From the NCBI GenBank assembly GCA_015680685.1, contig MNCI01004050.1:377971-441970 (forward strand): a stretch of DNA of 64,000 bases, written 5' to 3'. Under the pieces are notes generated by a model. It was not told the DNA's origin and did not search any database. It saw only the letters and a list, made by a program, of their open reading frames with translations. Made by a program: the position numbers and the translations under genes. The DNA comes from Gnetum montanum. Lineage: Eukaryota; Streptophyta; Gnetopsida; Gnetales; Gnetaceae. Below, piece by piece: positions 11,863 to 25,049 of the stretch. The first letter of the stretch is position 1. Each line of letters starts with the position of its first letter.

Positions 11863-12701
11863 TGATGAGTGATGAGGTACCCCTACACCCAACCATATGA
11901 ATCACTAAGGCATTCACATGTGATTTGGTCAAATTCCATGGACCTATAGTTCTCTAGTGCACTAATTCTCAGGAAGTGAAATGGGTGTTGAGAACCTTCG
12001 TTGTCTTTCCAACTACACTTGTGAAGCTCAAGGATATGGTTTAAGTGTAATTAAGGCACATGATTTTTATTAATTTATATGTTTTGTAAGTTTAATTGCC
12101 TACAACAAGTATATAAGGTAGAAGAATTTAATATCTAATTATTCTACTGGCTAGCTAGCCTAACACAAGTACCTATTCCCACTTTATAAAAACATCCTAA
12201 ACATGTATAGCACTTCTAGGCTACCAAACATTAAGTGTTTCTAGGTTACCAAGTGCTACATGTATGTTCAAAGTGGTTGTTCTTATGTTCATTAATAACT
12301 AAAAATTAATTGCTTAATTAAAGCATATTGAAATGAAGTGCATAAATATTAAATGCATCAAAGAAATGTTTAATCTATTCTCAGTGCTGCAAGGTTGATC
12401 AAAATGGTTTGTTTTTATTCCCATCACACAGCTATGGTTAGGTACATTAGTGTTTGAACAAAGATTCGTACACACTCAAACTCTTGCTACAGGCACTCAG
12501 AAAATATTCTAACTCTAAAAAAAAAAAAACAAACTGCAACAGCTTCACTATCTATGAAAAAAAAACTGACATGAAAATCATGAGCCCAAGCACTATATTT
12601 ATAGGCTAGCATATACCTCGCAATATCAAATATTTGACATCGCATCTTAGGCTCCGACATTAAGTATCCGATGTCAAGGCTCCAATATCGGGTACTCGAC
12701 A
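11863..12701 (-). repeat. LTR3: 5' LTR of element B
   Basis: 839 bp, from TGATGAGTGATGAGG to TACTCGACA. The TATA box on the minus strand is at 12596-12603. Between TATA and the outer end are iterated GACAT...ATGTC and CAATATC motifs. The outer end abuts A's PPT and the inner end abuts B's PBS, so this LTR separates two Athila units that point the same way. Confidence 0.85.
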
Positions 12702-12712
12702 TACCCCCCATA
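12702..12712 (-). promoter_or_regulatory. Polypurine tract of element A
   Basis: The minus strand reads ATGGGGGGTA directly before an LTR start (here LTR3 of B, because B is inserted at the junction). It lies downstream of A's coiled-coil ORF and 3' UTR. Confidence 0.65.
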
Positions 12713-12925
12713 ATTAAATGAAAACCTATCCTCAAGTTCCTTTACAAAATTGGAAAGGTATGGGATTATTAACTAACTCTTGACATAACAAAACTAAGTG
12801 CCTGAGTGTACAAATCAACATCATTACAAAATTGATGGTGTTCATGACACAAAATTGAACACCATGACATGACTACTTAAAACTAAACAACACATCCTCT
12901 AAGGGCATGAAAGCAACTAAGAAGA

Positions 12926-15765
12926 TCAAACACTCCTAGGTGGTGAAGTCTCCTAAGGTTCGGAAGAACCTTCGCTAGCTTTAGATGTGTGTAGTGGATG
13001 AGGCGGCTATGGCTATTCTGTTGCAGTTGCAACCTCTAGTGGAAGGAAAAAGGCATTTAGTAATGCCTTCATCTTCTCCTCCTTGCTTCAAGGATCATTC
13101 ATAGTCCACAGCATTGCTAATGTGGGCTTAAAGGAGGATATCCCACATACAAGGCCTTACTAGAAATAGCTCCTTGATGTTGATAAACCAGGTAGTGAAT
13201 TCTTTACATTCAACATCAAATACCCTCACTATGTTCTATAGCTTCTGGTAGTCATCCATTCTTTTGACTAGGTTCTCAGCAGTAGATCTCTAATAAGTGT
13301 GTTTTCCCTTGAGAATCTAGAGTTCAATGTTTGCCACTATAATATTTTGCTTGGTGTCCTTGCAGTGCTTGAACTTGGCCTCATACAATAAGTATAAGCT
13401 AGCCACCTACTTTTCCAATTTTAACCACAACTATCTAGTAGTTAACATAGCCAGGATTGTGTACCAGAGATTGGTTAGCTCCATGTATTCTACCATTTCC
13501 TCTATCTACAACTCCTTTAGGAGAATTTCTACCTTATTATACTGATCAATCCCATCAATGATGGGCTACCATAATTCATATCCTTGTTGGAGTTGCTAGA
13601 GGGTCTCATTTACCTTTGCATTTTCCACTTGAATATGTTTCTTATTTACTTCTTTCTATAGGTAGACCTAGTCTTTGTAGTGATCCTTGACTCTCTTGAA
13701 TTTAAGAGCCTCTAATTTCCAAGTGGCTACCTCTATTGTAGTCTTATGATGAAGGGCACAGACCTCTTCCATGGAGAGGTTTCTAATCTTACCTACCAAT
13801 CTCCTTAACTCTATGTTTGCTCTAGCTAGTTGTTCCTACTTTTGATGGATAAAGTAGGTCAACTATTGTTTATGTGCATCAACATTTTGCAAGAGATGGT
13901 TTTCTACAATTAGCTACACATTGTCCCGAAGGGTTAGATCCAAGGCCTTCTGAATCTTTTGTTAGATAGCCTCTGCTAAGGATCGGTAGAACACCATCAT
14001 CTCCATCACACCATCAACCCCTTTCAGCTTGGTGTGAAGCTATTTAAGAGCTTCATCTATTGTCAATGTTGGGTTGAGAAATGCAGGGTCAACAATCTGG
14101 GCTCTCAATTCAACAACTTTAGCAGCCAAGCATACATTCAGCTCCTTAACTATTTTAAGATGCCTTTCCAAAATGAAGTTCTTGTCCCTTGCCTCTAGCA
14201 GTTCCTACTGGGTTACAGTAATACTATTTGGAAGATCAAAGACATCTGGAAGTGATTACCTGATTCCCACCAGTTGGTCTAGTAGTTCTTCATGTTGTGC
14301 TACACTTAATTTGTTGCTTATGGTTCCTATTGACATCTTTGAGTATAGTGACATCTAGTATAGATCTCATAGGTGCATTGAGTATTTCAGCAATCCTTTT
14401 AGCAACTACCTTTGCAACTATTTTTTTCCCTTGGTGCTACATCACCAGTATTGTTGCCCCCTTGCCTTCCTCCAAGCACACTGAGAAGGTTGTGGAATTC
14501 CCAGAAATATTTTGAAGTGGCTGCTATTTTGAGAGAGATATTGTTACCTCTTTGGTGCTAAGATTCAACCTCATGGATAACTATGTTCGTTAGGCAAAGA
14601 AAATGGATCCACCACCTCCCATTAGGCTGACTATTTAGGCCACCTCATTTAGGTGACTCATCGTTGGCCAATGCATAGATGGATCCCCAACACTTGCACC
14701 TACTCATTACTCTTGCTCACTCAATCATTTTCGATACTCGTGCAACCATTGAGGTGTTGTACCAATGTCTAGCATACTTTTCTAAGTGGCATGTTGAGGT
14801 GGTGGCTACTACTCCTTTTCTTGAATGGTTGTTGCAAGCATTTTTTCCTTCATCATCACCACCTAATTAGTGATCAGAGCACATCGAACAACATCATTTG
14901 TATAGCAAACTATCCCCTCCATTCAACATAATTTTCTAATGAGGCATGGGAAGGGGAGTTCCTTCCTTCCACATTCATTTTTCTTAAACCACCAGATAGA
15001 TCAGCTATGGAAGGTTGATAGGGAGTCTCCCACTTAGGGTAGTGCATGCACAGAAAAAAAAGGTAGTGATCTTGCTAGGCCTCACCATTGGGTTTAGGTA
15101 AAAGATCACAATCTTGTAGTGAATTCTTTCTATCAGTGTAAGCATGTCATACTCTTTGTGGTAAACACCATAGAATTATTGCACCCATTCCTTTTTGATG
15201 CTAGGATTTGCCTACATCGAAATCTCAGCAAGATTTGCCCTAGTTTCTAGCAATCCAAGTGCTTTAGCAATGGCCAACACTAAGTAAGACACTAGGATAT
15301 CCTTGATTTTGACCATTAAACTAGCCTGCTTGTTGTTCCAAAATAAGAACATCTCTCACATATACCACTCCCTACCAGATGTGATAATTGGCCACATGGA
15401 AGAGGTCTTCAGTTGGTCCTATACCTCCTTAAGTGCTTGCTTAAGAAAAGAGCCAAAGTTTAACTCCTAGAGGACTATTTTTTGGACCTTTCTTAATATG
15501 ATTAATTTATGCATGCCTCCATTAAGGTTACCTCAAGGTTTTCTTGCTGAGCTAGTGCCTCATCTCAGTGGGAATGTTGTGTTGTTGTTACTGGTTCTAG
15601 AATCTAATGAATGGATTCCACTTTGGCCTCTTCCTTAAGAGGACCTATGGCATGGGTTGCAATTGGTTCTTCCTAGGCCTATTCTTGGCCCCTTCCAATT
15701 CTTGGCCATTTCTCCCTTAGTTGAGACAATCCTTTTTCCTATGTGTGTTTTCCTTTCGATGCCAT
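12926..15765 (-). pseudogene. Post-pol coiled-coil ORF of element A
   Basis: I do not recognise the product. The likely start is the ATG at 15765 (MASKGKHT) and the likely end is a TGA near 12926, giving about 945 codons. The translation is rich in Lys, Glu, Leu and Gln with heptad-like stretches (for example LEARDKNFILERHLK, about 14180-14140), suggesting long coiled coils; no membrane segment is evident. The C-terminal block KEEKMKALL (about 13095-13070) is also found in Z at about 62475-62500, so the protein was conserved before decay. More than twenty stops interrupt it, nearly all TAG or TAA where Gln would fit. It lies between pol and the PPT, where Athila elements can carry an env-like ORF, but this looks like a different, non-membrane protein. 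Confidence 0.6.
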
Positions 15766-16205
15766 CTGCAATCACAACACATCTGTGGACTAGTAGATAT
15801 AATGTGTAACTTTGAATATTTAAATACCTTATCTCGTTAGTTACCCTTGGCAATGGTTGGACCATGGTAGATTGATTATTTTATTAATTAATTTTTATTA
15901 TAAGTATCATCGAAGCTCATTAGAATGGCTTAACTTCTGTAATTTGGTGTCTAAATGTTGATTTCTTAGTTAAACCTTTATGGGAGTTAGAAACATGGCA
16001 AAACATTTTCTATCAAAAATGACACATTTATGGCTTCCAAGACTAAGAGCTTACCTCCATGAGCTATAGGGAAGAAGAACGGAGTGATTTGAATAAATAG
16101 TGAGCAAGTTATGGGCTCTAGAAGCTTTTGGGTTCTAAAAACTTGAAAAACTCCCTTGGTGTTTGTGAGCAAATGTGAAGCTTTATAAGGGGGGTTATGC
16201 ATATT
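15766..16205 (-). other. Spacer of element A upstream of the coiled-coil ORF, left of insertion D
   Basis: No gene seen. 15800-15880 matches 3845-3930 of element B. The spacer continues on the other side of element D at 52737, completing the pol-to-ORF interval of A. Confidence 0.6.
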
Positions 16206-16210
16206 TGTAG
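16206..16210. repeat. Left target-site duplication of element D (TGTAG)
   Basis: TGTAG precedes the LTR start at 16211. TATAG at 52732-52736 follows the other LTR. One G to A difference. Confidence 0.75.
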
Positions 16211-16892
16211 TGAAACACCACCAAATCTAGACTATAGCATCCTAACTAAAAATTTTTCTAAGTTCTGAGACTATGCTCTCCATTGCCTTAGAGCATAGTC
16301 AGCCTCTCATAGAAAGCGTAGCCAACATGAAAGGCCATTTTCTCACAATTTTGGCTAAGTGTTGAGACTATGCTCAACCCCATATGGGAGCGTAGTCAAC
16401 CCCTAATGGAGAGTGTAGTCAACATGAAAGCCAATTTTTATAGATTTTTCTAAGTGTTGGGACTATGCTCTCCACTACCCTAGAGCATAGTCAACCTCTA
16501 TTGAAGAGCGTAGTCAACAAGAAGGCCAGTTTTGCAATTTTCTCTAAGTGTCAGCACAAAGCCAATTGTAGCAAATTTTCTAAAGTGTTGGGACTACACT
16601 CTCCATTTCCCTAGAGTGTAGTCAGCCTCTAATGAAGAGTGTAGTCAACACAAAGACCATTTTTTTACACAAAGTTGTAGACCATCATAGAACACCATAG
16701 TCCACCAGAGCACCACAGCCAATGATACACCATGGTAGCCAACCCAACTGATGTAGAAACCTTGGTGGAATGCCAGTCTTCATGGCCAAACACCTCCAAG
16801 ATTGTGATTATGCTATCCCTTGTGCCCATTGTACACCATGTACCTTCTAACCCCTTTTGGTATTAACTACACTTAACCCCATTTAGGATGGT

Positions 16893-16938
<46 letters not shown>

Positions 16939-16970
16939 TACATTTTTAGCATTCTATTTGCATTTTTAGA
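16211..16970 (+). repeat. Damaged 5' LTR of element D
   Basis: Begins TGAAACACCACC like the 3' LTR at 51135. Compared with that LTR it lacks about 550 bp corresponding to 51590-52145, which includes the TATA box. It stops matching at about 16970, so the last ~330 bp, the PBS and the leader are gone. It keeps hairpins such as GACTATGCTCT...AGAGCATAGTC (16269-16300). Confidence 0.8.
16895..16936. repeat. (TC)21 microsatellite
   Basis: 42 bases of pure TC. The corresponding place in the other D LTR (about 52356-52376) is a short broken pyrimidine run, so the repeat expanded after insertion. Confidence 0.95.
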
Positions 16971-17109
16971 TAAGGATTAACAACCCTACAAATCTCATGA
17001 TGGTTGGACCAACGTAATTCCTTAGGCTACGTGACCAAGACCCAAAGTAAACCACACTCAACAATGAGCAATACAATTTTATATGTGCAAAATTCCAAGG
17101 TTACCTATA

Positions 17110-19600
17110 GATCACCTTGACATAAAGGCAAAAAGGGACTTTGAACTAATCCACCAGGATGAATGGGAGTATATCCCTTCCTCATTCAACATCATCCTAC
17201 TCACAAAGTCCCATGACCAGTTGTATTCTAGCTCATTCGAGTAGGTGAGCACGACATGGAAACTAACTATGAGGAAGCTTTATAGGAGGAAAAGGATGAG
17301 TTTGAAGCTCACTTCGAACATAAGGCCCCCTTTCACACCATCTTCCAATAAGCGATCCCTAGTCTAGCCCCTCCTTGATTTAGTTTACCCATCCTTCCTA
17401 AGAAGGTCATAACATCGACATCACCTTCCCACTCCTTCAAGCTTACATCTATGCCTGAAGTGGTAACTCATCAAGTGCAATACATGCATTATGATGTAAT
17501 AGCTCCCTTCAACTTGCCCTTTGTGGCATCATCTCAACCTACCTAGCCATCTTTGCTAGCAAAAATCATGCTAGCTAAGCCATATGTTCACATAGGGTCC
17601 ATCTCCAAGCCCCAAATGACTCAAGCATCCTATGTTCCACCTATTTTTTCAGTACCCTCAACGTCATTCCAACCCACACATGCATTGCTTGCCCCAATCA
17701 CTATCCCTATAACACAGTTGATGCATCAAGCACCTCTCACAACCTATGACCAAGTCATGGGCCACATAGCTAGCACAGTGGATAGCACAACTAGTGCAGC
17801 TAGTTGAAACATCCTAAAATTTAGACTAAGCATTCCAACTAATCCAAACCTTGACAGAAGAGGTGAAGTGACTCAAAATCACCTCCTCTAAAACTGTCAA
17901 AGTGATGGAGTTTTACTAGGACAACCCTATAAGTCTTGCGGTCCCACCTCTAACTCTACCAACTGGGGTCCCACTACCTCAATTCACCAAATACAACAGC
18001 GAAGGAGACCCCAACATGCATTTGGTCACATTCAAGTCTGAGTGCCTACTACTGTAGGCATGGCCACATGCCATCACATGCATATTAGCCATGTCATTGA
18101 CCTACAAAGCATTAGACTAGTACCGTGTGTTTCCTAGAGGATCTATCTCCTCTCTAGAAGACCCTTGACCCAATTCGTGACACACTTCAAGTACAACCTA
18201 AATCCAAAAGCAACCTTGGACCAACTAATGCAAGTCAAACAGGGCCACCTAGATCCCATGCAAAAATTCACCCAATGATGGAGTGCTTTGTTAAAAGAAA
18301 TATAAGAAACCATAGCCAAGGCACATCTCTAAGCTATTTTCAAAAGTGTGGTTAATGATTTCATAAAGTCAAAGCTATACTACTTAGGCTTGCAATCCCT
18401 AAGCTATGTCTTTGCCTAAACCAAGAGCATAGAGGACATGGCAAAATCTAGTAAGGACCTGGCCTATGTGGCCTACAAGAACCAGCACATGAGGTGAGAC
18501 AAGGATAAGGGAAAGCAAACTACAATGGTGGCAACGATAGCCAAAAAGGCCAAGGAAACCAACTAGGGGTTGACGACTAGGCCACCCAAAGCCCCAGACA
18601 ACAAAAAAGCTACCCACCTAAACACCAAGGCAACCAACCTACCTACATCTGTAGTTGCCATGATGCAAGTTGGTCAAAGGCCTAACTTTGAGCACAAGCA
18701 TTGCTCCAAGAACACCCCGTTGCCACTAAAGCCCTTAGAGTTGCTAGAAAAATTGTTAAAGGCTAGGTGCATCCAATATAAGAAAATGTCTAAGGATGCC
18801 CATAAAAGGCATGATAGATACTACAAGCTACTTAGAAACCCCACCTTGGCTACACCAAATGAGCCCCTAGTTTCAAGAAATTTCAAGCCACCATTACCAC
18901 CAATTTTCTAGTCATAGCACAGACTTTTTCCTAGCCTTGTAAGATAATCTACAAAGGATGATTGATAAATGCAAGTTGGTCCTCAATGCTACAAACCTAG
19001 TTAAGCCCAAAACCAATCCATGAGGATGTACAAGGATCCTCTCAATGCGAGCAATGTTGGCTATGCCATAAACACTATCAGCGTTGATGACAACCCAAAA
19101 CTGATGCAATAGCCATTCATGATCCATGTGCCCTCTGGAAATTCAAGGGTCCCCTCAACCCATACAGCTTCAAGGCCCCCTTTCGTCATTAGAATGCCAC
19201 CTCAAGCACCTACAATGCCCTTTGTGTTTAGGGCCCCATAGCATGTCGCAACAACAACAGTTCATCCACCCTTCATTGTTAGGGCACGACAATGTACTAA
19301 CCCTTCACTTGTCCAAACCCTAGCAGTAGTTAATGCATTGGTCCCTTCCCATCCAAGGGTCAATCCTACTGGCAACATCAATAGATCCTCTAGGTGGTAA
19401 CCCGGGAGACCCAATGAACATCTTGCAAATAGAATAATTAGACAATGTCAAGACTAACAAATTCTTGGTTCACCAAAGCCAACCCCTATATCTACAATTC
19501 CCATGGTCAAAACAACTAAGGAGGCCACAACCAGAAAATCGCAACCAAGCACTGAGGCCCCTACATAGGCCAAGCCAACAAAGCTCAAGTTGGCTCCCTA
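17110..19600 (+). pseudogene. gag of element D
   Basis: Homologous to gag of C (28763-31430) along its length, with shared segments PLPQFTKYN (about 17965), YYKLLRNPT...NEPLV (about 18820-18870) and KDPLNASN (about 19030). Gag proteins coat the RNA and form particles. The zinc-knuckle-like region that C retains near 30960 is destroyed here by two stops (about 18908-18918). Many TAG and TAA codons and frameshifts are present; the start is lost with the leader deletion. Confidence 0.65.
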
Positions 19601-20392
19601 AGAAATCTATCTCTTAGGACACATGAAGGAAGTTAAAGCCAAAAAAAACATGACCAATGGCAATGAATTCATGGATGCATTAGCCCAAGTCAAGCAAGTG
19701 CTTAAGTAAAAAAATACAACACTAAGCTTGTATGACTTGATCATGACCTCATCTGTCCATCGAAAAGCATTGGTGCAAATGTTAACCTTTGTTCCTGTTA
19801 CAGAGGACATCTTTGTAGATGAGACCTCCATCCATGCAATGATGTTGTCTCCCACACCATAGGAATTGAGTTCCACATCCCTAGTGTTTCACAATGAAGC
19901 AATCAAGGTCAATCCCAAGAGAGGCAAGGTCATAACAACTCCCATGTTCATTACCATACACGTTGGGCAATGTAAGACTCATAGAGTGCACGTCAATGAT
20001 AGAATAGTAATAAACATTATATCATACACTGTTGTGGACAAGCTAGGCCTCATAGACCAAATCAAACCAATCAAATCCACATGCTTGAAATCCTTCAATG
20101 GATCACGTGTTGTCATTAGGTGCACCATAACTATAGCTTTTGTAGCAGGGGAGCAATTCCCCACCACTGCTAAATTCATTATTGTAGAGGAAATGTAGGG
20201 CTTTAACTTAATACTGGACAAGCCTTAGCTAGCCCAATTATGAGCCATCTGCTCTCCAATTCATTAGGAGATCCACATTTCATATGAAGGTGGTCAAGTT
20301 ATTATCCATGGTGATAACACTGCCCCTCTGGCCATCAACAATGTAGATATGGAAAGAGATCAAAGGTTGAATTTCCTAATGATGCACTTGTG
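19601..20392 (+). pseudogene. Aspartic protease of element D
   Basis: The open stretch 19866-20198 aligns with the C protease: CLKSFN, FVAGEQFPT, and then GFNLIL with the rest in the same frame after a TAG. The active site that should read D-S/T/D-G-A reads VNDRIV at about 20000, so catalysis is impossible. The downstream part to 20392 matches the region after the C protease. Confidence 0.75.
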
Positions 20393-20890
20393 GTAGACAA
20401 CGAAATGCATGAGGCTAACACACTCAAAGAAGCAATGAAAGCCAACAACCACCCAAAGGATGCCCTTTGGGTAGAGTTTCCCTTTAACGTAGCAAGTGAG
20501 GGTCAAGGACACTATCGAATAGTGCAATCTAGGCTGTACACGCCCCCTAACCCACACTAGGTTAGGAAGCAATTTCATGACTAAGGTATCCCCTTAGTTC
20601 AAAATATGCTAGGCGCCCACCCATTATTCACCTTCACACATTCTATATTCTATTGGTTTCTCATGTAGCATTTTTTTTGCTTAGATTAGCATTATTTTCT
20701 ACTTATTGTTTCCTATGCTATTATGCATCAGTTTGCTTTGTTCACACATTTGTTTTCTTTGTTTATGCATTCATCTGCTTTGTTTATGCATTCACTCATT
20801 TAGTTTACCCTTTTGCAATTATTAAGTTAATGCATGAAAAATATCAAAGTGCATAAAAATCATAAACATGAAAAATTATCAAAAAGAGAG
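20393..20890 (+). other. Post-protease spacer of element D
   Basis: 20400-20590 aligns weakly with 32450-32610 of C. 20640-20820 is T-rich with a repeated TTTGTTTATGCATTCA-like motif. No gene seen. In Ogre-type elements a spliced intron begins in this interval; ACTAAG|GTATCC at 20585 is one possible donor but it is not conserved in C. Confidence 0.4.
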
Positions 20891-20894
20891 ATAG

Positions 20895-21150
20895 CAACAT
20901 GCAGCCCACAATGACCTTAAACTAGCAATCTATGGCCCAAAATGACCTTAAACTAGCAATATAAGGCCTTAAACTATTGCCCTTAATTCCATCATCAGTG
21001 GCCCAAGATGGTCCTAAACTATCATCGTGGCCCAGAATGGCCTTAAACTATTGAAATGGCCTAAATGGCCTAAAAAAACTAGCATCAGCCCTCCTACTAT
21101 GGCCTTAAACTGGCATGGGGCCCATCAAGGCTTTAATCTAACAATAGACT
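20895..21150 (+). repeat. Tandem repeat array 1 of element D
   Basis: About eight degenerate units with consensus close to GGCCCAAAATGGCCTTAAAC followed by TAGCA. It stands at the same place as the array 32761-33096 in C, just after the protease block and before the 3' end of the antisense gene. Confidence 0.85.
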
Positions 21151-24100
21151 CACTACGGCTCGCAATGGCCCAGACTCGCATGCAAGCATCATAAAAGTTT
21201 ACACATACCGAATGATCATCCATAGCCAATGTAATATGCACAATAATACATAACATGAATAGCATCACATAGGCAAAAATGTAGTAAAAAAGAAGCCCAA
21301 TGGAAGGTACATCTGGTCATGCTTAACCAATAGCACTAGGTGGGGATGCAGGTTCTTCTTCCTCCACTACATCATTGGGGCCTGTGGTGTCACCTAGTAC
21401 CTACCACAACCATTAGCAAATATGTGCAATTAGTAAGCATGCATGTATTATACGAGCTAACTAATACGTAAAAGCATAAGAAAATTAACCAACCTGAGAG
21501 GGTCCCGCATTGGTGAGTTCTGGAGGTAACTTTCCAAGGCTAGCCTTCAAGCGTCGAAGGATCTTAGCTTTGAAAAGTTGTGTCTAATTCTCCTAGCCAA
21601 AGTCAATACCTGTAAGGGTCTTGCTTTTGTCCATAGTGGTTCACCCAGGTAGCTCCATAGAAAATGTAGCAAAAGAGGCCTCTCCAAAGGGGATGACAAT
21701 CTATTTCACAAGAGAGTCAATCACAACCATACTCTGCACAAATAACTCATATGCCTACTTCCCACTAGTTGCCTCAAGAAACATCTTCAAGTGGTAGTGT
21801 TTGGTAGACTCCTTCGTGTACCATCGCTGGTACACATCATACTCTCATTTGTACTGATGCTTGTGATTCTTTTGCATCTATCCCCACTAGTACACTTTGG
21901 TTCAATAATTCTTCCAATTATAGTTCTTTTGGATGAGAAAATCCATCTAGAGCTACTACTTTATCAACTCCCATGTAGTCTCATTCTTACCTCTAAAAGC
22001 TATCCAATATCTAGCATAGTCGATCCTAGAGGTACGCCAAGTGCCATCTCCCTATGATCTAGTTGCTATGAAGGCATATCTAGATTAAAGATCCTTGATC
22101 TTCTCATCTTGGCTAATCACCCTTCCCTGCAACTCATGCATGTGTTTTCATAGGTGCTCATTCAAGCACTACAAACCCACAATGCCGTTGTACAAGAAAG
22201 TGTGCACTTGTTTGATGTCTCATGCATGTGATGAGGCACTTGATCAACTTTAGGAGAAAGGTTAGAGAGGGCATCCACCTTGGCCACCTTACTAGAAATC
22301 CCATTGTAGCTTAGGACTTGTAGGCACACAATAACTAACCAATCTTAGCCAAAATCTAAGCATTTAGCAATAAACAAGATAACATAAAATGAAAACATTG
22401 CACACATACCAAGCTCAAGGTCTACTTGTCGTAAGCAATCCACCATGTCCTCAATAATGCCTTCCATGAAGGCAAAGTTATCTAGCATATCTTCCCATGG
22501 CTCCATGTGGTAGGTAGATGTGGGACTGCTGGCAAGAATATATGATGCTACAATACAACAATACAATTAGCATATGGTCTAATAGCTAAAGATACTAGAG
22601 AAAATAAGGGAAAACAAATGGTAATACAAGTAGATTACCTAGCAAGCCCTCAGGCATGAAAGCAGGGGACTAACCTAGCTATGTACCATCAAACAAATTA
22701 TCCAAATCATCCCCATTAGGGTGAAGCAACCCCTCTTCCTCCAACTACCAGAGGGCATTTGTTGCCTCGTGAGGTTCTTCTCCATGAGCCTCCTCCTCCT
22801 TAGCTTAAGGACACACTTCCTCTGCTATCACCTTGGTCACTGCTCTTACAACCCTTTCTTCTTTCTCTGCAATTAACACACATACACATATAACACATTA
22901 GTAAGCATAGCACATCATTAGCTAAACATAGCGTAATAGAAAAATATAAAAAAAATAGTAGTATATTCATAAATGCAACTAAGGCATCCAAGAAGTTACA
23001 TGTACTAACCTACAACATCTACATGTAAGCTTTGAAGCTTGATGCAAATCCTTTTGCTACTTGGCTTCCTAATCTTAGGGGTAGCTTCCTCTTGAGGATG
23101 TGGCCTCTTGATCTTGTCCTTAGATGGCCCCACTGTCTCTATTATGTAGTGGTCCATCTTTCTCACGTCCCTAGTGCCAACTGGAGGACCCTTGCTTGTA
23201 CTATCACATGAGTAATGTGAGTGCCCAATGGGACCCTTGGTTGTTACTAATAATGACTCATCAATCCTCTCTGGTGGGGTCCTACATGCATGTGGTCAAG
23301 AACATATGCTTGATCCATAGCTTGGACAATTGCTTATAGTGCTGCACCACATATTGTTCCCCATCTTGCACAACTAAAAGCTCCATAAACCTTCACAAGT
23401 ATCCTACGAAGAATGTCAAGTGGACATGGGACCTCACTTAGTAGTTGAATCAAAGCCTAGAACTCTTCATGTGCATGCCACTAGCTATGTACGTAGCCTA
23501 GTTGAACCTCATTCCCTCTAGCAACACCTCCTTGATCACCCGTGCCTACTCCACCCCTAAGATTTTTCCTTGGGAAAGCAACTTTGAAAAGGCATGAGCG
23601 TGGAACAAAGGGTAGAGCTCCTACACCTCAGGCACTAGCACATCTTTGATTAGTATGTCCTTGTGGGATCAAGAAACTCCCAACTAGTACTCAATCTTCC
23701 CTTTGTAGTCCACCTCCCTGTTGGCTTTATCAATAATCATCCGGCCATCAGCAGGGATGCCAAAGAGATCAACAAAGAAGGCCTCACTAAGGTCCAACAC
23801 TACTATCATGCCACACACTTAGGTGATAAACTGCTTGACATCACTGCTAAAGAAGTCAATGATGATGACCATTTTAGCCACTAGGATATCAAGCTAAGGG
23901 CCAAGAATAGATCCATTAATCCAACATGTGTAAGCTGAGCCATCAGTGCATCTGGCAATTTCTAGCATAACCAATGTTATGCATCCTCTACATCACTATA
24001 TTTCATCATGAGGATGGCCTCTATGTGATCCATGGTGATCACCATCACTGTAGTTGAGGCAATCGCCATAGCAACACAAACCAAAACAATGTTAGCATCA

Positions 24101-25049
24101 TGCAAATGAGGTAAACTAAAAGGCATACATGAGCAACCACATGAGCCAAAACATAGATACGTACATGCTACAAATGGGGTATGAGACAGGGTGGTGCTGC
24201 AAGCATCTCCTCAGTGTTAATCTCACCACTAGCCCACTCCTCATCCAACCAGTTGTGGATCCTACATTGCTCATATGCCTTCAGGTATTAAGAAGGGTAG
24301 GCCTCTAGATCATGCCTCACTTGCTCAATCACAACTGCCCAAACATTTGTACATGATGAGAATACCTCTAGGGTAGTGCAGGTCAAGGCTAGAGCATCCT
24401 ATTCATCATGCAGGCCTTCTTCATCAACTCTGAACTTGGCATAACCACAAGTCGTTAGCAAGTTAACGTGAGCAAGTAGTAAAAAAACTACATAAGCCAT
24501 AAAAACCCTTACCCTTTAGTGTAGTAGATAATTCTAGGTGGGTTTTGGAACATGGTATGCACCCACTACATGATAAAAAGGGTGTTGCTTTTATTATAAC
24601 AAGAAAACCCATCATGCACCTTAACCTAGATAGCTACCAAGTGCTCCTATGACCTCTGCCTAAACCTCTTTCCCCATCAACATTCATAGTACGCTCATCT
24701 AAGATGAACTTTAGGATGCCTCAATTAGCCCTGGGTAGTAATGTCTTGGTGATAGCACTAGCAGCCTCCACTGCTAAGTGTGACCACATGATCACACTAA
24801 ACTATTGTAGTAAGTATTCTAGGAACTCCTAAGACCCTGGCTGAAACCACACTGCTTGATGGTCCACCCACATATCTAGTGTAGGCATGTTAGGAATAGG
24901 TTCACTCATGCAACATAGGATACCCATGAGCTCAACTACTATCAAAACGGGCTTCAACAACACCATGCAGTTATCAAGCAATAGGCAAAGCATTAGTATG
25001 TACGTGTAGATGCAAAATTTTGATATATATATATTATAAATCATTAACA

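Larger units (their letters stand above)
2609..12701 (-). mobile_element. Element B: Athila-like Ty3/gypsy retrotransposon
   Basis: Minus-strand element with 5' LTR 12701-11863, PBS 11862-11841, gag from 11702, protease around 9050, RT with FMDDF, RNase H, integrase to about 5560, spacer, PPT 3482-3470 and 3' LTR 3469-2609. Its LTRs (861 and 839 bp) form a separate subtype from those of A. The long coiled-coil ORF seen in A and Z is missing and only about 400 bp remain at its place. No target duplication was found: 2604-2608 is AACAC and 12702-12706 is TACCC. The element sits exactly between A's PPT and A's 3' LTR. Confidence 0.75.

Noticed and set aside
16895-16936. (TC)n tract as a polypyrimidine regulatory element
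   Set aside because: Expanded in one D LTR only; simple microsatellite growth is enough.
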